Positions 16,607 through 24,645 of a stretch of DNA of 34,292 nt are shown here, piece by piece. The DNA lies in NCBI RefSeq assembly GCF_008709575.1, contig NZ_VYIK01000046.1:1-34292 (forward strand), written 5' to 3'. The position numbers and the translations under genes were made by a program. The notes under the pieces were generated by a model. The model was not told where the DNA came from and did not search any database. It worked only from the letters and a program-made list of their open reading frames with translations. Numbering within the stretch: position 1 is the first letter of the stretch; the number at the start of each line of letters is the position of its first letter. Origin of the DNA: Mycobacterium sp. Its GTDB lineage: Bacteria; Actinomycetota; Actinomycetes; Mycobacteriales; Mycobacteriaceae.

Positions 16607-17557
16607 TTATCCCTGATGCCAATCCGGCTCGCGCGGCTTACCCACGACAGGAGCGGGACCCTGAGTCGTCGCACCAGCTGGAGCCCCGGCACCGGGCTTG
16701 GAAGCTGACCATGTGCCAGGAGGACAGGGGGTGTCCAGCGGCGTTGGTGCGAGCAGCATGGAAGCGCCTCTGGCCAGTGGGGGAATTGCTGCAGATACTG
16801 CGGACAGCGGCTCCGGCAGGGCGCCCGCCGCAACCGGTGCGCCCGGTACTGCCGCTGCTGGCACCGCACCCGTGAGAACGTCTTGCAACGGCGCGGCAAT
16901 GCCGGCCGGCGCGCCAGCACCACCCGCCGGGATGGCGGCTAGGCCCGGTGCGCCCAGCAAGGGTAAAAAGCCCCCCAGGACCGAGGTTGCGTTCTGTAGT
17001 GGCTGCAGGATGCCGGGTGCGGCGGCAGCTGCCGGGGCGGCTACGGGTGCTGCGCCGGCGATGGGCGCGGCTGCTGGGACCGCGCCGCCGACCGGAGCGC
17101 CCACGGGGGCACCGGCCGCTGCTGGCACTGCGCCCCCGACGGGGGCGCCAGCTGCCGCTCCGGCTTCCGGACCGAACGCATCGGTTAACACTCCAGCATC
17201 CGGCAGTGACCCACCGGCCACGCCCGGCAAAACTGCTCCCACCGGTAATCCGGCACCCACATCAGCAGCAGCGGGCAACCCGGCGACTAGGGGTGCGACG
17301 CTATCCGGCGCGGCTGCCGCTGGAACGCCCGACCCCACCGGCAGTGCAGCGGCCAAGGCCGGTACCAAACCCGCCAGCGGCTCGGGCAGTCCAACCGGTG
17401 CAGCGATGATTCCCGGAACAGCGTCGACGCACGGAACGCCCTGGATTGCCGGAGCGGCCGAGGCCGGAGTCATGGCCGAGCTGAGCGCCAGAACGGCCCC
17501 GTAGAGCCCTGCGGTGGCAATGGCAACGACGGCCAGGCGTTTCGTGGTCCGTGACAT
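16607..17557 (-). CDS. Ala/Pro/Gly-rich secreted protein with internal repeats
   Basis: A 316-residue protein, with ATG start and GAGGAA upstream. The N-terminus is a typical signal peptide: MSRTTKRLAVVAIATAG, a hydrophobic core to about residue 26, and a likely cut after ASA (SAMTPASAAPAI). The mature chain is low-complexity, rich in Ala, Pro, Gly and Val, with tandem units of the GAPVGGAVPAAA type around residues 135-180. Two cysteines, one just after the signal peptide (GVPCVDAVPG) and one near the C-terminus (LDTPCPPGTW), could form a disulfide. I do not recognise a family and assign no function. A cell-wall or surface role is only a guess. On the plus strand the antisense frame is also long and open, as expected for such GC-rich repeats. 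Confidence 0.7.
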   Translation of the reverse strand: MSRTTKRLAVVAIATAGLYGAVLALSSAMTPASAAPAIQGVPCVDAVPGIIAAPVGLPEPLAGLVPALAAALPVGSGVPAAAAPDSVAPLVAGLPAAADVGAGLPVGAVLPGVAGGSLPDAGVLTDAFGPEAGAAAGAPVGGAVPAAAGAPVGAPVGGAVPAAAPIAGAAPVAAPAAAAAPGILQPLQNATSVLGGFLPLLGAPGLAAIPAGGAGAPAGIAAPLQDVLTGAVPAAAVPGAPVAAGALPEPLSAVSAAIPPLARGASMLLAPTPLDTPCPPGTWSASKPGAGAPAGATTQGPAPVVGKPREPDWHQG

Positions 17558-18018
17558 CTATTCCTCGGTTCGTGTCATAGCGACGGGCCGAATTTATCGT
17601 CTTGACTGATTTGCTCAAGGAGCCATTCAGCCGGTTATCAAACAGACGTCAAAGAGAGTCGCCCCGGTAACAAGCGGGCGCCCCACAAGAATGCGTGGCC
17701 GGAACGCACTCGATGGCACCACGGCGGAGGCTAACGCTTCCACACGTAGGGCTATGAGCTATGCACCAATGCGCAGAAGGCACTGCTGCCGGACGCCGAG
17801 CACCTCGATCAGGCCGAGGATGCGAAGTTCGGCAAGAACGGCCGTGGCGACGGGCTGCTCGAGGAGCTGGACGACCCAGCCGTGTGCCCTGCCGCAGGGC
17901 CTCGAGTGTAGGTCCAGGGCGGCGACACGCCGAAAGTCGCCGCCCTCGACGCACAACCGAAATCCACCACCTGCGGCAGCACCACTGAACCCGCCGAAAC
18001 TGTGACCGACCCAGGGCC
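17558..18018. other. 460-bp gap with a possible decayed gene
   Basis: No intact gene is convincing. A plus-strand frame from about 17750 to 17910 reads like real protein (GYELCTNAQKALLPDAEHLD, then GDGLLEELDDPAVCPAAG), stops at TAG 17909-17911 and continues in frame with further protein-like text to about 18005. There is no start codon with a ribosome binding site: a TAG at 17747-17749 lies just upstream. It may be a degraded secreted-protein gene. I do not know the family. Confidence 0.4.
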
Positions 18019-18849
18019 CTATGCCCCTAACGCGAGTTCGGCTGCCAGTGCAGCCGCACACACTGCCAGAGCGATCGACAGGCTCAGCCAGTCGATCAGG
18101 CCCGGCCGCGACGGGGCGGCCGAGATCTGACCAGCGCCGCCACGTGCGGTGATCGCATCGCCCATCTCGTCGGCGCGACGTAGCGTGACCGTGATGGCTG
18201 TGGCAAGCAGATCCACCAGTTCCAATGCGCGACGCCTACGTCGAGCCCTGCGTGTACTCGGAATCTGTTTGGGCCGCAATCGACGTGCGGCGTAAAGCAC
18301 CCGGAATTCGTCGATCAGCATCGGAAAGGCTCGCAATGCAAGCGCCAATGAAACCGCCCATTCATCGATGGGAATCTGCAGCCACCGCAGAGGTCGACCC
18401 AACGTCGCAACTGCCGGGGCAATTTCAGCGACATTGGTGGTCCACGAGATCATTGCCCCCAGGCCAAGCAGCACTATCGACAACGCGGTGATGCGCAAGA
18501 AGTTCAGCAGCCCTCCGAGTCCGAGTGAAATCGTGCCTATCCGCATTACCGGACTGCCGCCGGCCAATGCCGCCGTCAACGCACCGAACGCCAGCAGAAT
18601 CCACAGCCAACGAGGCACCGACGGCAACGCGCCGCGCGGAATATGGGCGATCCGTCCCGTCACCAACACCAATGCGGCAATCAGCCCGATCGCCACCCAA
18701 CCCGGGTAGAACGTCAACAGCACCGAAACTGCAAAGACGACAATCAGTTTGGTTCCAGCCCACATGTCATGGATCATCGAGCCCTGAGGCACCGGCCGTA
18801 GCAGCATCACAGGTCGGGTTGATCGGCGGGGCGATACGGCGGTCGTCAC
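18019..18849 (-). CDS. ECF transporter T component (CbiQ-like)
   Basis: A 276-residue energy-coupling factor transmembrane (T) protein. Several hydrophobic segments lie between about residues 30 and 150 and again at the C-terminus. The coupling helices carry the family signatures [19 protein letters not shown] and [13 protein letters not shown] (the xARG motif that contacts the ATPases). I place the start at GTG 18849, which overlaps the TGA of the ATPase gene in a GTGA arrangement; the longer open frame upstream is antisense to no useful feature and lacks the family pattern. It works with the S-A-A fusion encoded just upstream to import a vitamin, metal or similar micronutrient. I recall Rv2325c as the counterpart. 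Confidence 0.88.
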   Translation of the reverse strand: MTTAVSPRRSTRPVMLLRPVPQGSMIHDMWAGTKLIVVFAVSVLLTFYPGWVAIGLIAALVLVTGRIAHIPRGALPSVPRWLWILLAFGALTAALAGGSPVMRIGTISLGLGGLLNFLRITALSIVLLGLGAMISWTTNVAEIAPAVATLGRPLRWLQIPIDEWAVSLALALRAFPMLIDEFRVLYAARRLRPKQIPSTRRARRRRRALELVDLLATAITVTLRRADEMGDAITARGGAGQISAAPSRPGLIDWLSLSIALAVCAAALAAELALGA

Positions 18850-20939
18850 AACGCGCCCTCCTGCGCCGCCGAGGCCACTTCGAGCGCACCATCGCACAGA
18901 TGCAATGTGCGAGGGCACAACTGCATCAGGTCGGCGAAGTCGTGCGAGAGCAGCACCACGGTCAGCCCTCGGTCTCGTCGCAAGTCCTCCAACAATCGGA
19001 GCAAACCGCGCTGGCTGGCGGCGTCTAACCCGGCCAATGGCTCATCGAGGATCAGCGCTCGCGGCGCCCGCGCCAACAGACCGGCCAGGACCACCCGGCG
19101 CATCTGGCCTCCGCTGAGCTGATCGATGCGCCGCTGGGCGAGCGAAGCATCCAGCCCCACATCGGCAAGCGCGGCTATCACCGCTTCGCGGTCGTGATGC
19201 GAAAAGCCGGCCACAGAAGCCACTTCCAGATCAACCCGGCTGCGCATCAGTTGTAGCCGGGCCGCCTGGAACGATAAAGCCACCGCGCCCACCTGCTGAT
19301 CGGTGGGCTGGCCATCGAGCAGGCACATTCCGAAGGTCGGGGTCGTCAGCCCAGCCATGATCCAGGCCAGTGTGGACTTACCCGAACCGTTGCCTCCGTG
19401 GATCAGCACGCCGTCGCCCGGATAGACCGAGAAACTGATGTCTCGCAACGCAGTCGTCGCCCACGGCGTGCCGCTGCCGTATTCGTGGCCAACCCCGATC
19501 AGCTCGAGCACCGGTTTTTCGCCCTGGTGACCCACCATGGCGGGAGCCGCCGACTCGACTGTCGTCTCGACTGTTCCCGTGTTGTCCGGTGAATCGCTGA
19601 GATTGACAATGCGATCCGCAGACTCGGCCTCGTCGCTGTAATGGGTGATATGAACCAGCGCCGTGTGATGCCGCTTGGTCAGGCCGGAGAGCACGCTTAA
19701 CAGCGCATCGCGTCCCTGCTGATCGACCATGCTGGTGACCTCGTCGGCAATGAGCAGCGTCGGTTCGCGCGCCAGCGCCCCGGCCAGCGCCAGCCGCTGT
19801 AGTTCACCGCCGGACAGGCTACCGGTGTCACGTTCGGCGAACCCATCGAGACCGACTTCGCCGAGTAACCGGTCGACGTCGGTGGTGAACCCGGCTGGCA
19901 GTCCCCAGACCACGTCGTCGGCGACTCGAGTGCCCAGCACCTGGCTCTCCGGATGCTGCATGACGACGGCGGTGCCGCCCGGCTGCCCCAAACCGACCGC
20001 ACCAGGCCGTTCGACGCTTCCCGACGTCGGCTCCCGCCCCGCCAGGATCAGCATCAAGGTGGTCTTTCCCGAACCGTTGGAACCGGTGATGGCCAGGTGT
20101 TCGCCGGCGCGCACCTCCATGGTCACCGTGCGAAGCGCATCCTGCGGGGCCCCCGGGTAGCGATATCGGACCTCGCTAAGTCGCACCGGGACCGGACCGA
20201 TCGGTCCGCTCTCGGTCTGCGCATCCAGTTTGTGCACGTCGGGGATGCCGCCGTCCATCCGTCTCAGCACCCGCGACAGCGCCCACCACCCGATCAGCGA
20301 AACGAACAGGGCCGTGGCAGCCGAGTGGGCGAGCATCAGCCATGGCCAGTAGTGCAGAGCGAGACCCACGAACCGCTTGAGGCCGTTCCCGGCCCAGTCC
20401 AGGCCGATCCATGCCAGCCCCGCGGCGGCCCCGGTGACGTTGGCGGTGATCGAAGCGAAGATCAACTGGCGCAGCCGCGTCAGCACCGCCAGCGCGACAA
20501 CCACCACAACCCCGAATGCGGCGCCAGACACACACGACACGCCGATCACCGTCGGGGTGCCGCGGCCACGGCGTTTGACGAGACCGATCATTTCGCCGAT
20601 GTAGGCGTTGTAGACGACAGTGATGAATCCGCCCATGCCGGCGATCAGGAACGCAATGAGCCCCGCAGCGACCGTTGCCGAAATGAGCACGCGCAGGCGG
20701 TAGCGGTAAGCGAGCAGCCCCATGGGCACAGTGCCCAACAGCGACAGACCCGCGGCGAACGGGACAACCACCGCGATGATTGCAGTCGCTGCGGCTAACG
20801 CCGCCATGACCGACGCCTGGGCCAGTTCGCCCGGACGCAGCGATCGCGCCCGTCGGGGCGGATTCGCTGAGCCGGTTGTCACCTCACCGATTCTGCCAGC
20901 CGCCGGGCCGTGTCTGGTGGCAGCAACGGTGCGTGCCAC
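18846..20939 (-). CDS. ECF transporter S-A-A fusion (membrane domain + two ABC ATPases)
   Basis: A 697-residue fusion. Residues about 38-220 hold several membrane segments and look like the substrate-binding S component. Then come two ABC ATPase domains. The first has Walker [10 protein letters not shown], signature [12 protein letters not shown] and Walker [10 protein letters not shown]. The second has Walker [10 protein letters not shown], signature [13 protein letters not shown], Walker [11 protein letters not shown] and an H-loop in LLSHDFADL. With the T protein encoded downstream this makes a complete ECF importer in two chains. The substrate is not evident, and no riboswitch was seen. 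The GTG start at 20939 is 28 bp from the divergent MarR gene. I recall Rv2326c as the counterpart, of the same length. Confidence 0.9.
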   Translation of the reverse strand: MARTVAATRHGPAAGRIGEVTTGSANPPRRARSLRPGELAQASVMAALAAATAIIAVVVPFAAGLSLLGTVPMGLLAYRYRLRVLISATVAAGLIAFLIAGMGGFITVVYNAYIGEMIGLVKRRGRGTPTVIGVSCVSGAAFGVVVVVALAVLTRLRQLIFASITANVTGAAAGLAWIGLDWAGNGLKRFVGLALHYWPWLMLAHSAATALFVSLIGWWALSRVLRRMDGGIPDVHKLDAQTESGPIGPVPVRLSEVRYRYPGAPQDALRTVTMEVRAGEHLAITGSNGSGKTTLMLILAGREPTSGSVERPGAVGLGQPGGTAVVMQHPESQVLGTRVADDVVWGLPAGFTTDVDRLLGEVGLDGFAERDTGSLSGGELQRLALAGALAREPTLLIADEVTSMVDQQGRDALLSVLSGLTKRHHTALVHITHYSDEAESADRIVNLSDSPDNTGTVETTVESAAPAMVGHQGEKPVLELIGVGHEYGSGTPWATTALRDISFSVYPGDGVLIHGGNGSGKSTLAWIMAGLTTPTFGMCLLDGQPTDQQVGAVALSFQAARLQLMRSRVDLEVASVAGFSHHDREAVIAALADVGLDASLAQRRIDQLSGGQMRRVVLAGLLARAPRALILDEPLAGLDAASQRGLLRLLEDLRRDRGLTVVLLSHDFADLMQLCPRTLHLCDGALEVASAAQEGAL

Positions 20940-20947
20940 CTGGTCTA

Positions 20948-20962
20948 CATAGCAAGGCTATG
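20948..20962. promoter_or_regulatory. Palindromic operator between ECF transporter and marR-type gene
   Basis: CATAGC-AAG-GCTATG is a perfect 6-bp inverted repeat centred in the 28 bp between the two divergent start codons, 5 bp from the MarR ATG and 8 bp from the transporter GTG. Its place fits a MarR dimer site controlling both genes. Confidence 0.6.
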
Positions 20963-20967
20963 CAAAT

Positions 20968-21438
20968 ATGGATGTCATGGCGTCGTTCACGGGCACCGAA
21001 GCCGGCTCCGGTCTGGGGGCGGATTTGCTGGCTGTGGTCGCTCGTCTCAACAGGTACGCCACTCAGCGCATCCAGATGCCGCTGCCGGCCGCCCAAGCTC
21101 GACTGCTGGCGACGATCGAGGCCCACGGAGAGGCACGAATCTGTGATCTGGCTGACATGGACCACTGTTCACAACCGACGATGACGACCCAAGTGCGCCG
21201 GTTGGAGGACGCGGGCCTGGTCACTCGGACCGTCGACCCTGGTGATGCCCGCGCCGTTCGTATCCGCATCACCCCGGAGGGAGTCCGCACGCTCAACCGG
21301 GTGCGCATCGACCGGGGCGCCGCGATCGAGCCGCAGCTGGCCAAGCTGCCGCCCGCGGACCGCCAGACGTTGACCGAAGCGGTCAGGGTGTTACGGCGGC
21401 TCATCGAGGATGCCGGGCCCGGGCCGCGGCCGAGATAA
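20968..21438 (+). CDS. MarR family transcriptional regulator
   Basis: A 156-residue MarR protein with the winged helix at about residues 50-105: ICDLADMDHCSQPTMTTQVR, then RLEDAGLVTRTVDPGDARAV and RIRITPEG. ATG 20968 or ATG 20977 could serve as start. It is divergent from the ECF transporter with a palindrome in the shared region, so it most likely represses the transporter and itself, with the imported compound or a related ligand as effector (inference). I recall Rv2327 as the counterpart. Confidence 0.87.
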   Translation: MDVMASFTGTEAGSGLGADLLAVVARLNRYATQRIQMPLPAAQARLLATIEAHGEARICDLADMDHCSQPTMTTQVRRLEDAGLVTRTVDPGDARAVRIRITPEGVRTLNRVRIDRGAAIEPQLAKLPPADRQTLTEAVRVLRRLIEDAGPGPRPR

Positions 21439-21535
21439 CACTCCGCGGTCGAAGCGAGTGGTGGTTGCCGGCGCATGATGGCGGGTAGACAAGTCATCGA
21501 TCGACCCAACATGATCGGTGCGAAAGGTGGTAACC

Positions 21536-23758
21536 ATGCCGACGGAGGCGTTTGCGTCACCGTTGACTGTCTGGGTCGGACCGCGCCACTACACTTTTCC
21601 CGCGGGTCGCGACGTGACCGTGGGCCGCGACAGCCGGTGCGACGTCCGCCTCGGTGGCACCGGCCCGGCCACCTCGCCCACCCATGTGGTGCTGCATCAC
21701 GACGGTCGGAGGTGGGTGGCCATCGACCACAGTCAAAGCGGGATCTACGTCGACGGCGTGCGGATGTCACGGGTCCTCATCCGAAACGGCCTGGCTATCT
21801 CTCTCGGCGACCCGCGGCACGGGCTGCGCTTGGCATTCGAGATTGGCCGGCCGACGGCGCCAACGTCGACTCCCCCGCCGGGTGTCGACAGACTGTCTGA
21901 GCGGAGCGGCCAGCCCAAACCCCTTCCCGGGCAACTTCCGCCGTGGTCAGCGCGGCCGGAGCGGCCGGCCGGACCGAGCCAGCCCAAACCGCCCCGGGTC
22001 GATGCACGGCCGCGATTGGCTCGTCCTTCGCAGTTGCCCACCCAAGCTTTTCGCGATCCCCAGTCCCCGCCGCAGTCCCGGCGCACCCTGGAACCGCCCT
22101 CGCAGCTGACCACGCAACGATTGCGGTTACCGCGGCTGCCGCAGCAGCAACCGCCTCAGCCGAGCGGGCCGGTAACGCCACACCTCGCGGGTCTGGAGGT
22201 GCACCGGGTCGGATTGAGCGTCGCCGGGCAACCGGTGTTGGCCGACATCTCGTTCACCGCACAGCCCGGCACACTGAGCGCGGTAATCGGGCCATCGGAG
22301 GTAGCGCGTACCAGTCTTGTCAGAATCGTCGGCGGCGTGCTGCGGCCCGGCGCCGGACGAGTCGCCATCGACGGGCATGATCTGTACGCCGAGGACATGC
22401 GGCGGCACCGGATCGGGATGGTGCCCCAAGACGACCTGCTACACCCGCAGCTCACCATCGAACAAGCCCTGGGATACCTCGCCGAATTACGTTTGCCGCC
22501 AAACACTTCCGCCAATGACCGACGTCAAGTTGTCGATCGGGTCCTTGGCGAGCTGGAACTGACCGCGCTTCGCACCGTTCAGGTCGGTACGTTGACCCGC
22601 GAGCAGCGCAAGCGCGCATCGGCGGCGGCGGAACTGCTCACCGACCCGTCTGTGCTGGTACTGGAAGAACCGACCGCGGGGCTTGACACGGCGCAGGAAC
22701 GCCGAATCGTGGCGGCGTTGCGCCGCGTCGCGACCGCCGGCCGGGTCGTGGTGGTCTCGACGACTTCGGTGGATCAATTCGATGGCTATGACCAAGTGCT
22801 GACGCTCAACTCAACCGGCCTGCTCGTGTCCGGCCACCAGCGAGCCTTGCCGGAACAAGCTCCGGCTGCTGCGGCCGAGCCGCTTACTCGGCCTGCCCAC
22901 ATCGCACTGGGGCGCCAAATCGCCCTGGCGATGCGCCGGCAGACCTGGCTCGTCATCGCCGACCAGCGCTATCTGATCTTTCTGACGTTATTGCCGGTGC
23001 TGTTCGGCGGGCTGGTGCTGCTGGTGCCCGGCCATACTGGCCTCGGCCCGGCCGACCTGTACGGCAACAGTCCCGATGAGGCTCTCGAAATTCTGGTTCT
23101 GCTGATATTCGGGGCTGTCGTGATGGGTACGGCATCGACGATTCGCGACATACGCAGGGAACGGGCTGCCTTTCGTCGAGAACACGCCGATGGATTGTCG
23201 ACAACCGCCTATCTGACCGCCAAGATCGGTGTTTACAGCTTGATTGCGATGGCGCAGGCCGCGGTAACCACCACTGTTGCCGTCGCCGGCAAAGGCGCGC
23301 CCAGCCATAGTGCCGTCCTGCTCGGTACCCCGATGCTCGAGCTCTACCTGGCCGTGGTTGTCACAGCTATCGTGTCGGCTCTTGTTGCGCTAGCTCTCTC
23401 ATCGATGGCGGGATATGCCGCGCAGCTGCTGCTGATGGCGGTGTTGGTTGTCCTGATCTCAGTTCTTTTCTGCGGCGGCGTTTTTCCGCTCAATGGCCGA
23501 TTCGGGCTAGAGCAATTCGCGTGGCTGCTGCCCTCCCGATGGGGATTCGCGGCGGCGGCCTCGACCGTCGACCTGCCCGAGATCAATTCGCTGGCAAGCT
23601 CCGACCAGTCATGGACGCACTCGGCCGGCTGGTGGTTGTTCGACATGGCGATGCTGATCGCTTTGGGGGTTATGTGGATCCTGTTCGTGTGCTGGCGACT
23701 GCGAAGGTCGCTGAGCGAACAAGGGTCGCCGACCGGCACCACGTCACGACCACGATGA
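21536..23758 (+). CDS. FHA-domain ABC-2 transporter with degenerate ATPase (Rv1747-like)
   Basis: A 740-residue protein starting at ATG 21536, with AAAGGTGG upstream. Residues 10-104 are an FHA domain: VGRDSRCDVRL and SPTHVVLHHD keep the Arg and Ser/His of the phosphothreonine site, but the usual NG is SG (SQSGIYVDG). A Pro/Gln-rich linker spans about 110-215. An ABC nucleotide-binding domain covers about 220-440, and six membrane segments of the ABC-2 type cover about 470-725. The layout recalls Rv1747, an exporter controlled by Ser/Thr kinases, but with one FHA domain instead of two. The ATPase is unusual: Walker A is GPSEVARTS (Lys to Arg at 258, Gly to Ala at 257), the signature is LTREQRKR instead of LSGGQRKR, Walker B has Glu377 in place of Asp, and the H-loop His is Thr410. 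The Q-loop and Glu378 remain. Confidence 0.88.
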   Translation: MPTEAFASPLTVWVGPRHYTFPAGRDVTVGRDSRCDVRLGGTGPATSPTHVVLHHDGRRWVAIDHSQSGIYVDGVRMSRVLIRNGLAISLGDPRHGLRLAFEIGRPTAPTSTPPPGVDRLSERSGQPKPLPGQLPPWSARPERPAGPSQPKPPRVDARPRLARPSQLPTQAFRDPQSPPQSRRTLEPPSQLTTQRLRLPRLPQQQPPQPSGPVTPHLAGLEVHRVGLSVAGQPVLADISFTAQPGTLSAVIGPSEVARTSLVRIVGGVLRPGAGRVAIDGHDLYAEDMRRHRIGMVPQDDLLHPQLTIEQALGYLAELRLPPNTSANDRRQVVDRVLGELELTALRTVQVGTLTREQRKRASAAAELLTDPSVLVLEEPTAGLDTAQERRIVAALRRVATAGRVVVVSTTSVDQFDGYDQVLTLNSTGLLVSGHQRALPEQAPAAAAEPLTRPAHIALGRQIALAMRRQTWLVIADQRYLIFLTLLPVLFGGLVLLVPGHTGLGPADLYGNSPDEALEILVLLIFGAVVMGTASTIRDIRRERAAFRREHADGLSTTAYLTAKIGVYSLIAMAQAAVTTTVAVAGKGAPSHSAVLLGTPMLELYLAVVVTAIVSALVALALSSMAGYAAQLLLMAVLVVLISVLFCGGVFPLNGRFGLEQFAWLLPSRWGFAAAASTVDLPEINSLASSDQSWTHSAGWWLFDMAMLIALGVMWILFVCWRLRRSLSEQGSPTGTTSRPR

Positions 23759-23815
23759 GCACTCCGACGGCATAGTGATGGCCGGGTCGCCGATCGAAAA
23801 GTCCAGCCGGTGGTT

Positions 23816-24106
23816 TCATCGGACGCGGGTTTGCTGCCAGATTGCGCTGTCGGTGAAGTGGTTGTCGAAACGTTCTTGGCTGTCGAGCAGTTCCCCAATG
23901 GTGGCGTGGCCGTCACGCAGCCGCGCCAGCAAGCGGAAGTAGTCGAATCGCTCGACGCCCGGGGCGAGGACGATGAGCACGTCGGCGGACTGGCCGGTTG
24001 GCGCTGCGAACGCGTGCGTGATCGTGGGTGGGACAAATAACAGATCACCTTCGCGGGCGAGATGTATCCGATCGTCGGTGAGCACCTGCAATTCCCCGCC
24101 GAGCAC
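23816..24106 (-). pseudogene. 5'-truncated cupin protein
   Basis: The minus frame ends with a clear cupin half: GGELQVLTDDRIHLAREGDL, LFVPPTITHAF, then a helical tail VERFDYFRLLARLRDGHATI. The first cupin motif with the metal-binding HxH...E should lie just upstream, but the sequence there is the antisense of the neighbouring MarR gene. A GTG at 24106 could give a 96-residue product lacking that motif. It is best read as the 3' remnant of a cupin gene cut at about 24106-24115. Confidence 0.65.
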
Positions 24107-24109
24107 GAT

Positions 24110-24631
24110 GTGGGCAAGAACGAGCCGGATGCGGTCGATGTGCTGCTGAGGCAGTGGGAGCGCGAATGCCCGGGCCTGGACCTTCAGACCATCGCCATCT
24201 TCGGTCGCCTCGCCCAGATCTACCTGCGGGCGAATCGGGCCGTGGAAGCGGTATTCGCGCGCCACGGGTTGCGGCGTAGCGAGTTCGACGTACTGGCAGC
24301 CCTGCGCCGCGCCGGTGCGCCGTTCGTCTTGACCCCGTCGGTACTCGCGGCCACCTTGATGTTGTCCCGCGCCGGCATGACCAACCGACTGGACCGATTG
24401 GAAACCGCTGGCCTGGTGGAGCGCCGTCTGGATCCCGTCGATCGTCGCAGCTATCTGGTTGTGCTCACACCGCGTGGCCGCCACCTGGTGGAAGCCACTC
24501 GAGGACCACGTTGCCAACGAAACCCGGTTACTATCCGGGCTGTCCGACCGGGACAAAGCACTGCTGGATCGACTGCTGCGCAGGATATTGCGCAACCTCA
24601 CCGAAACGACGCCGGCGATCTGACGAGCTGA
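24110..24631 (+). pseudogene. MarR family regulator, frameshifted near the C-terminus
   Basis: The frame from about 24140 reads as a typical MarR protein: QWERECPGLDLQTIAIFGRL, RHGLRRSEFDVLAALRRAG, LMLSRAGMTNRLDRLETAGL and VERRLDPVDRRSYLVVLTP. GTG 24110 is the most sensible start; the open frame reaches 24062 only through cupin antisense. After LVEAT (about 24500) this frame turns to Arg/Pro-rich text, whereas another frame continues naturally (EDHVANETRLLSGLSDRDKA and LLDRLLRRILRNLTETTPAI, then TGA at 24620-24622). That is a single frameshift, by one inserted or two lost bases, unless it is a sequencing error. The DNA-binding domain is intact. Confidence 0.7.
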
Positions 24632-24645
24632 CCGCCCGGCGCGCT

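Noticed and set aside
15337..16923. 528-codon open frame on the minus strand
   Set aside because: Antisense to uspC and the start of the next gene; no family pattern, typical GC-rich shadow.
16698..17504. 268-codon plus-strand frame opposite the Ala/Pro/Gly-rich gene
   Set aside because: Low-complexity antisense shadow without signal peptide; the minus frame has a signal peptide and a ribosome binding site.
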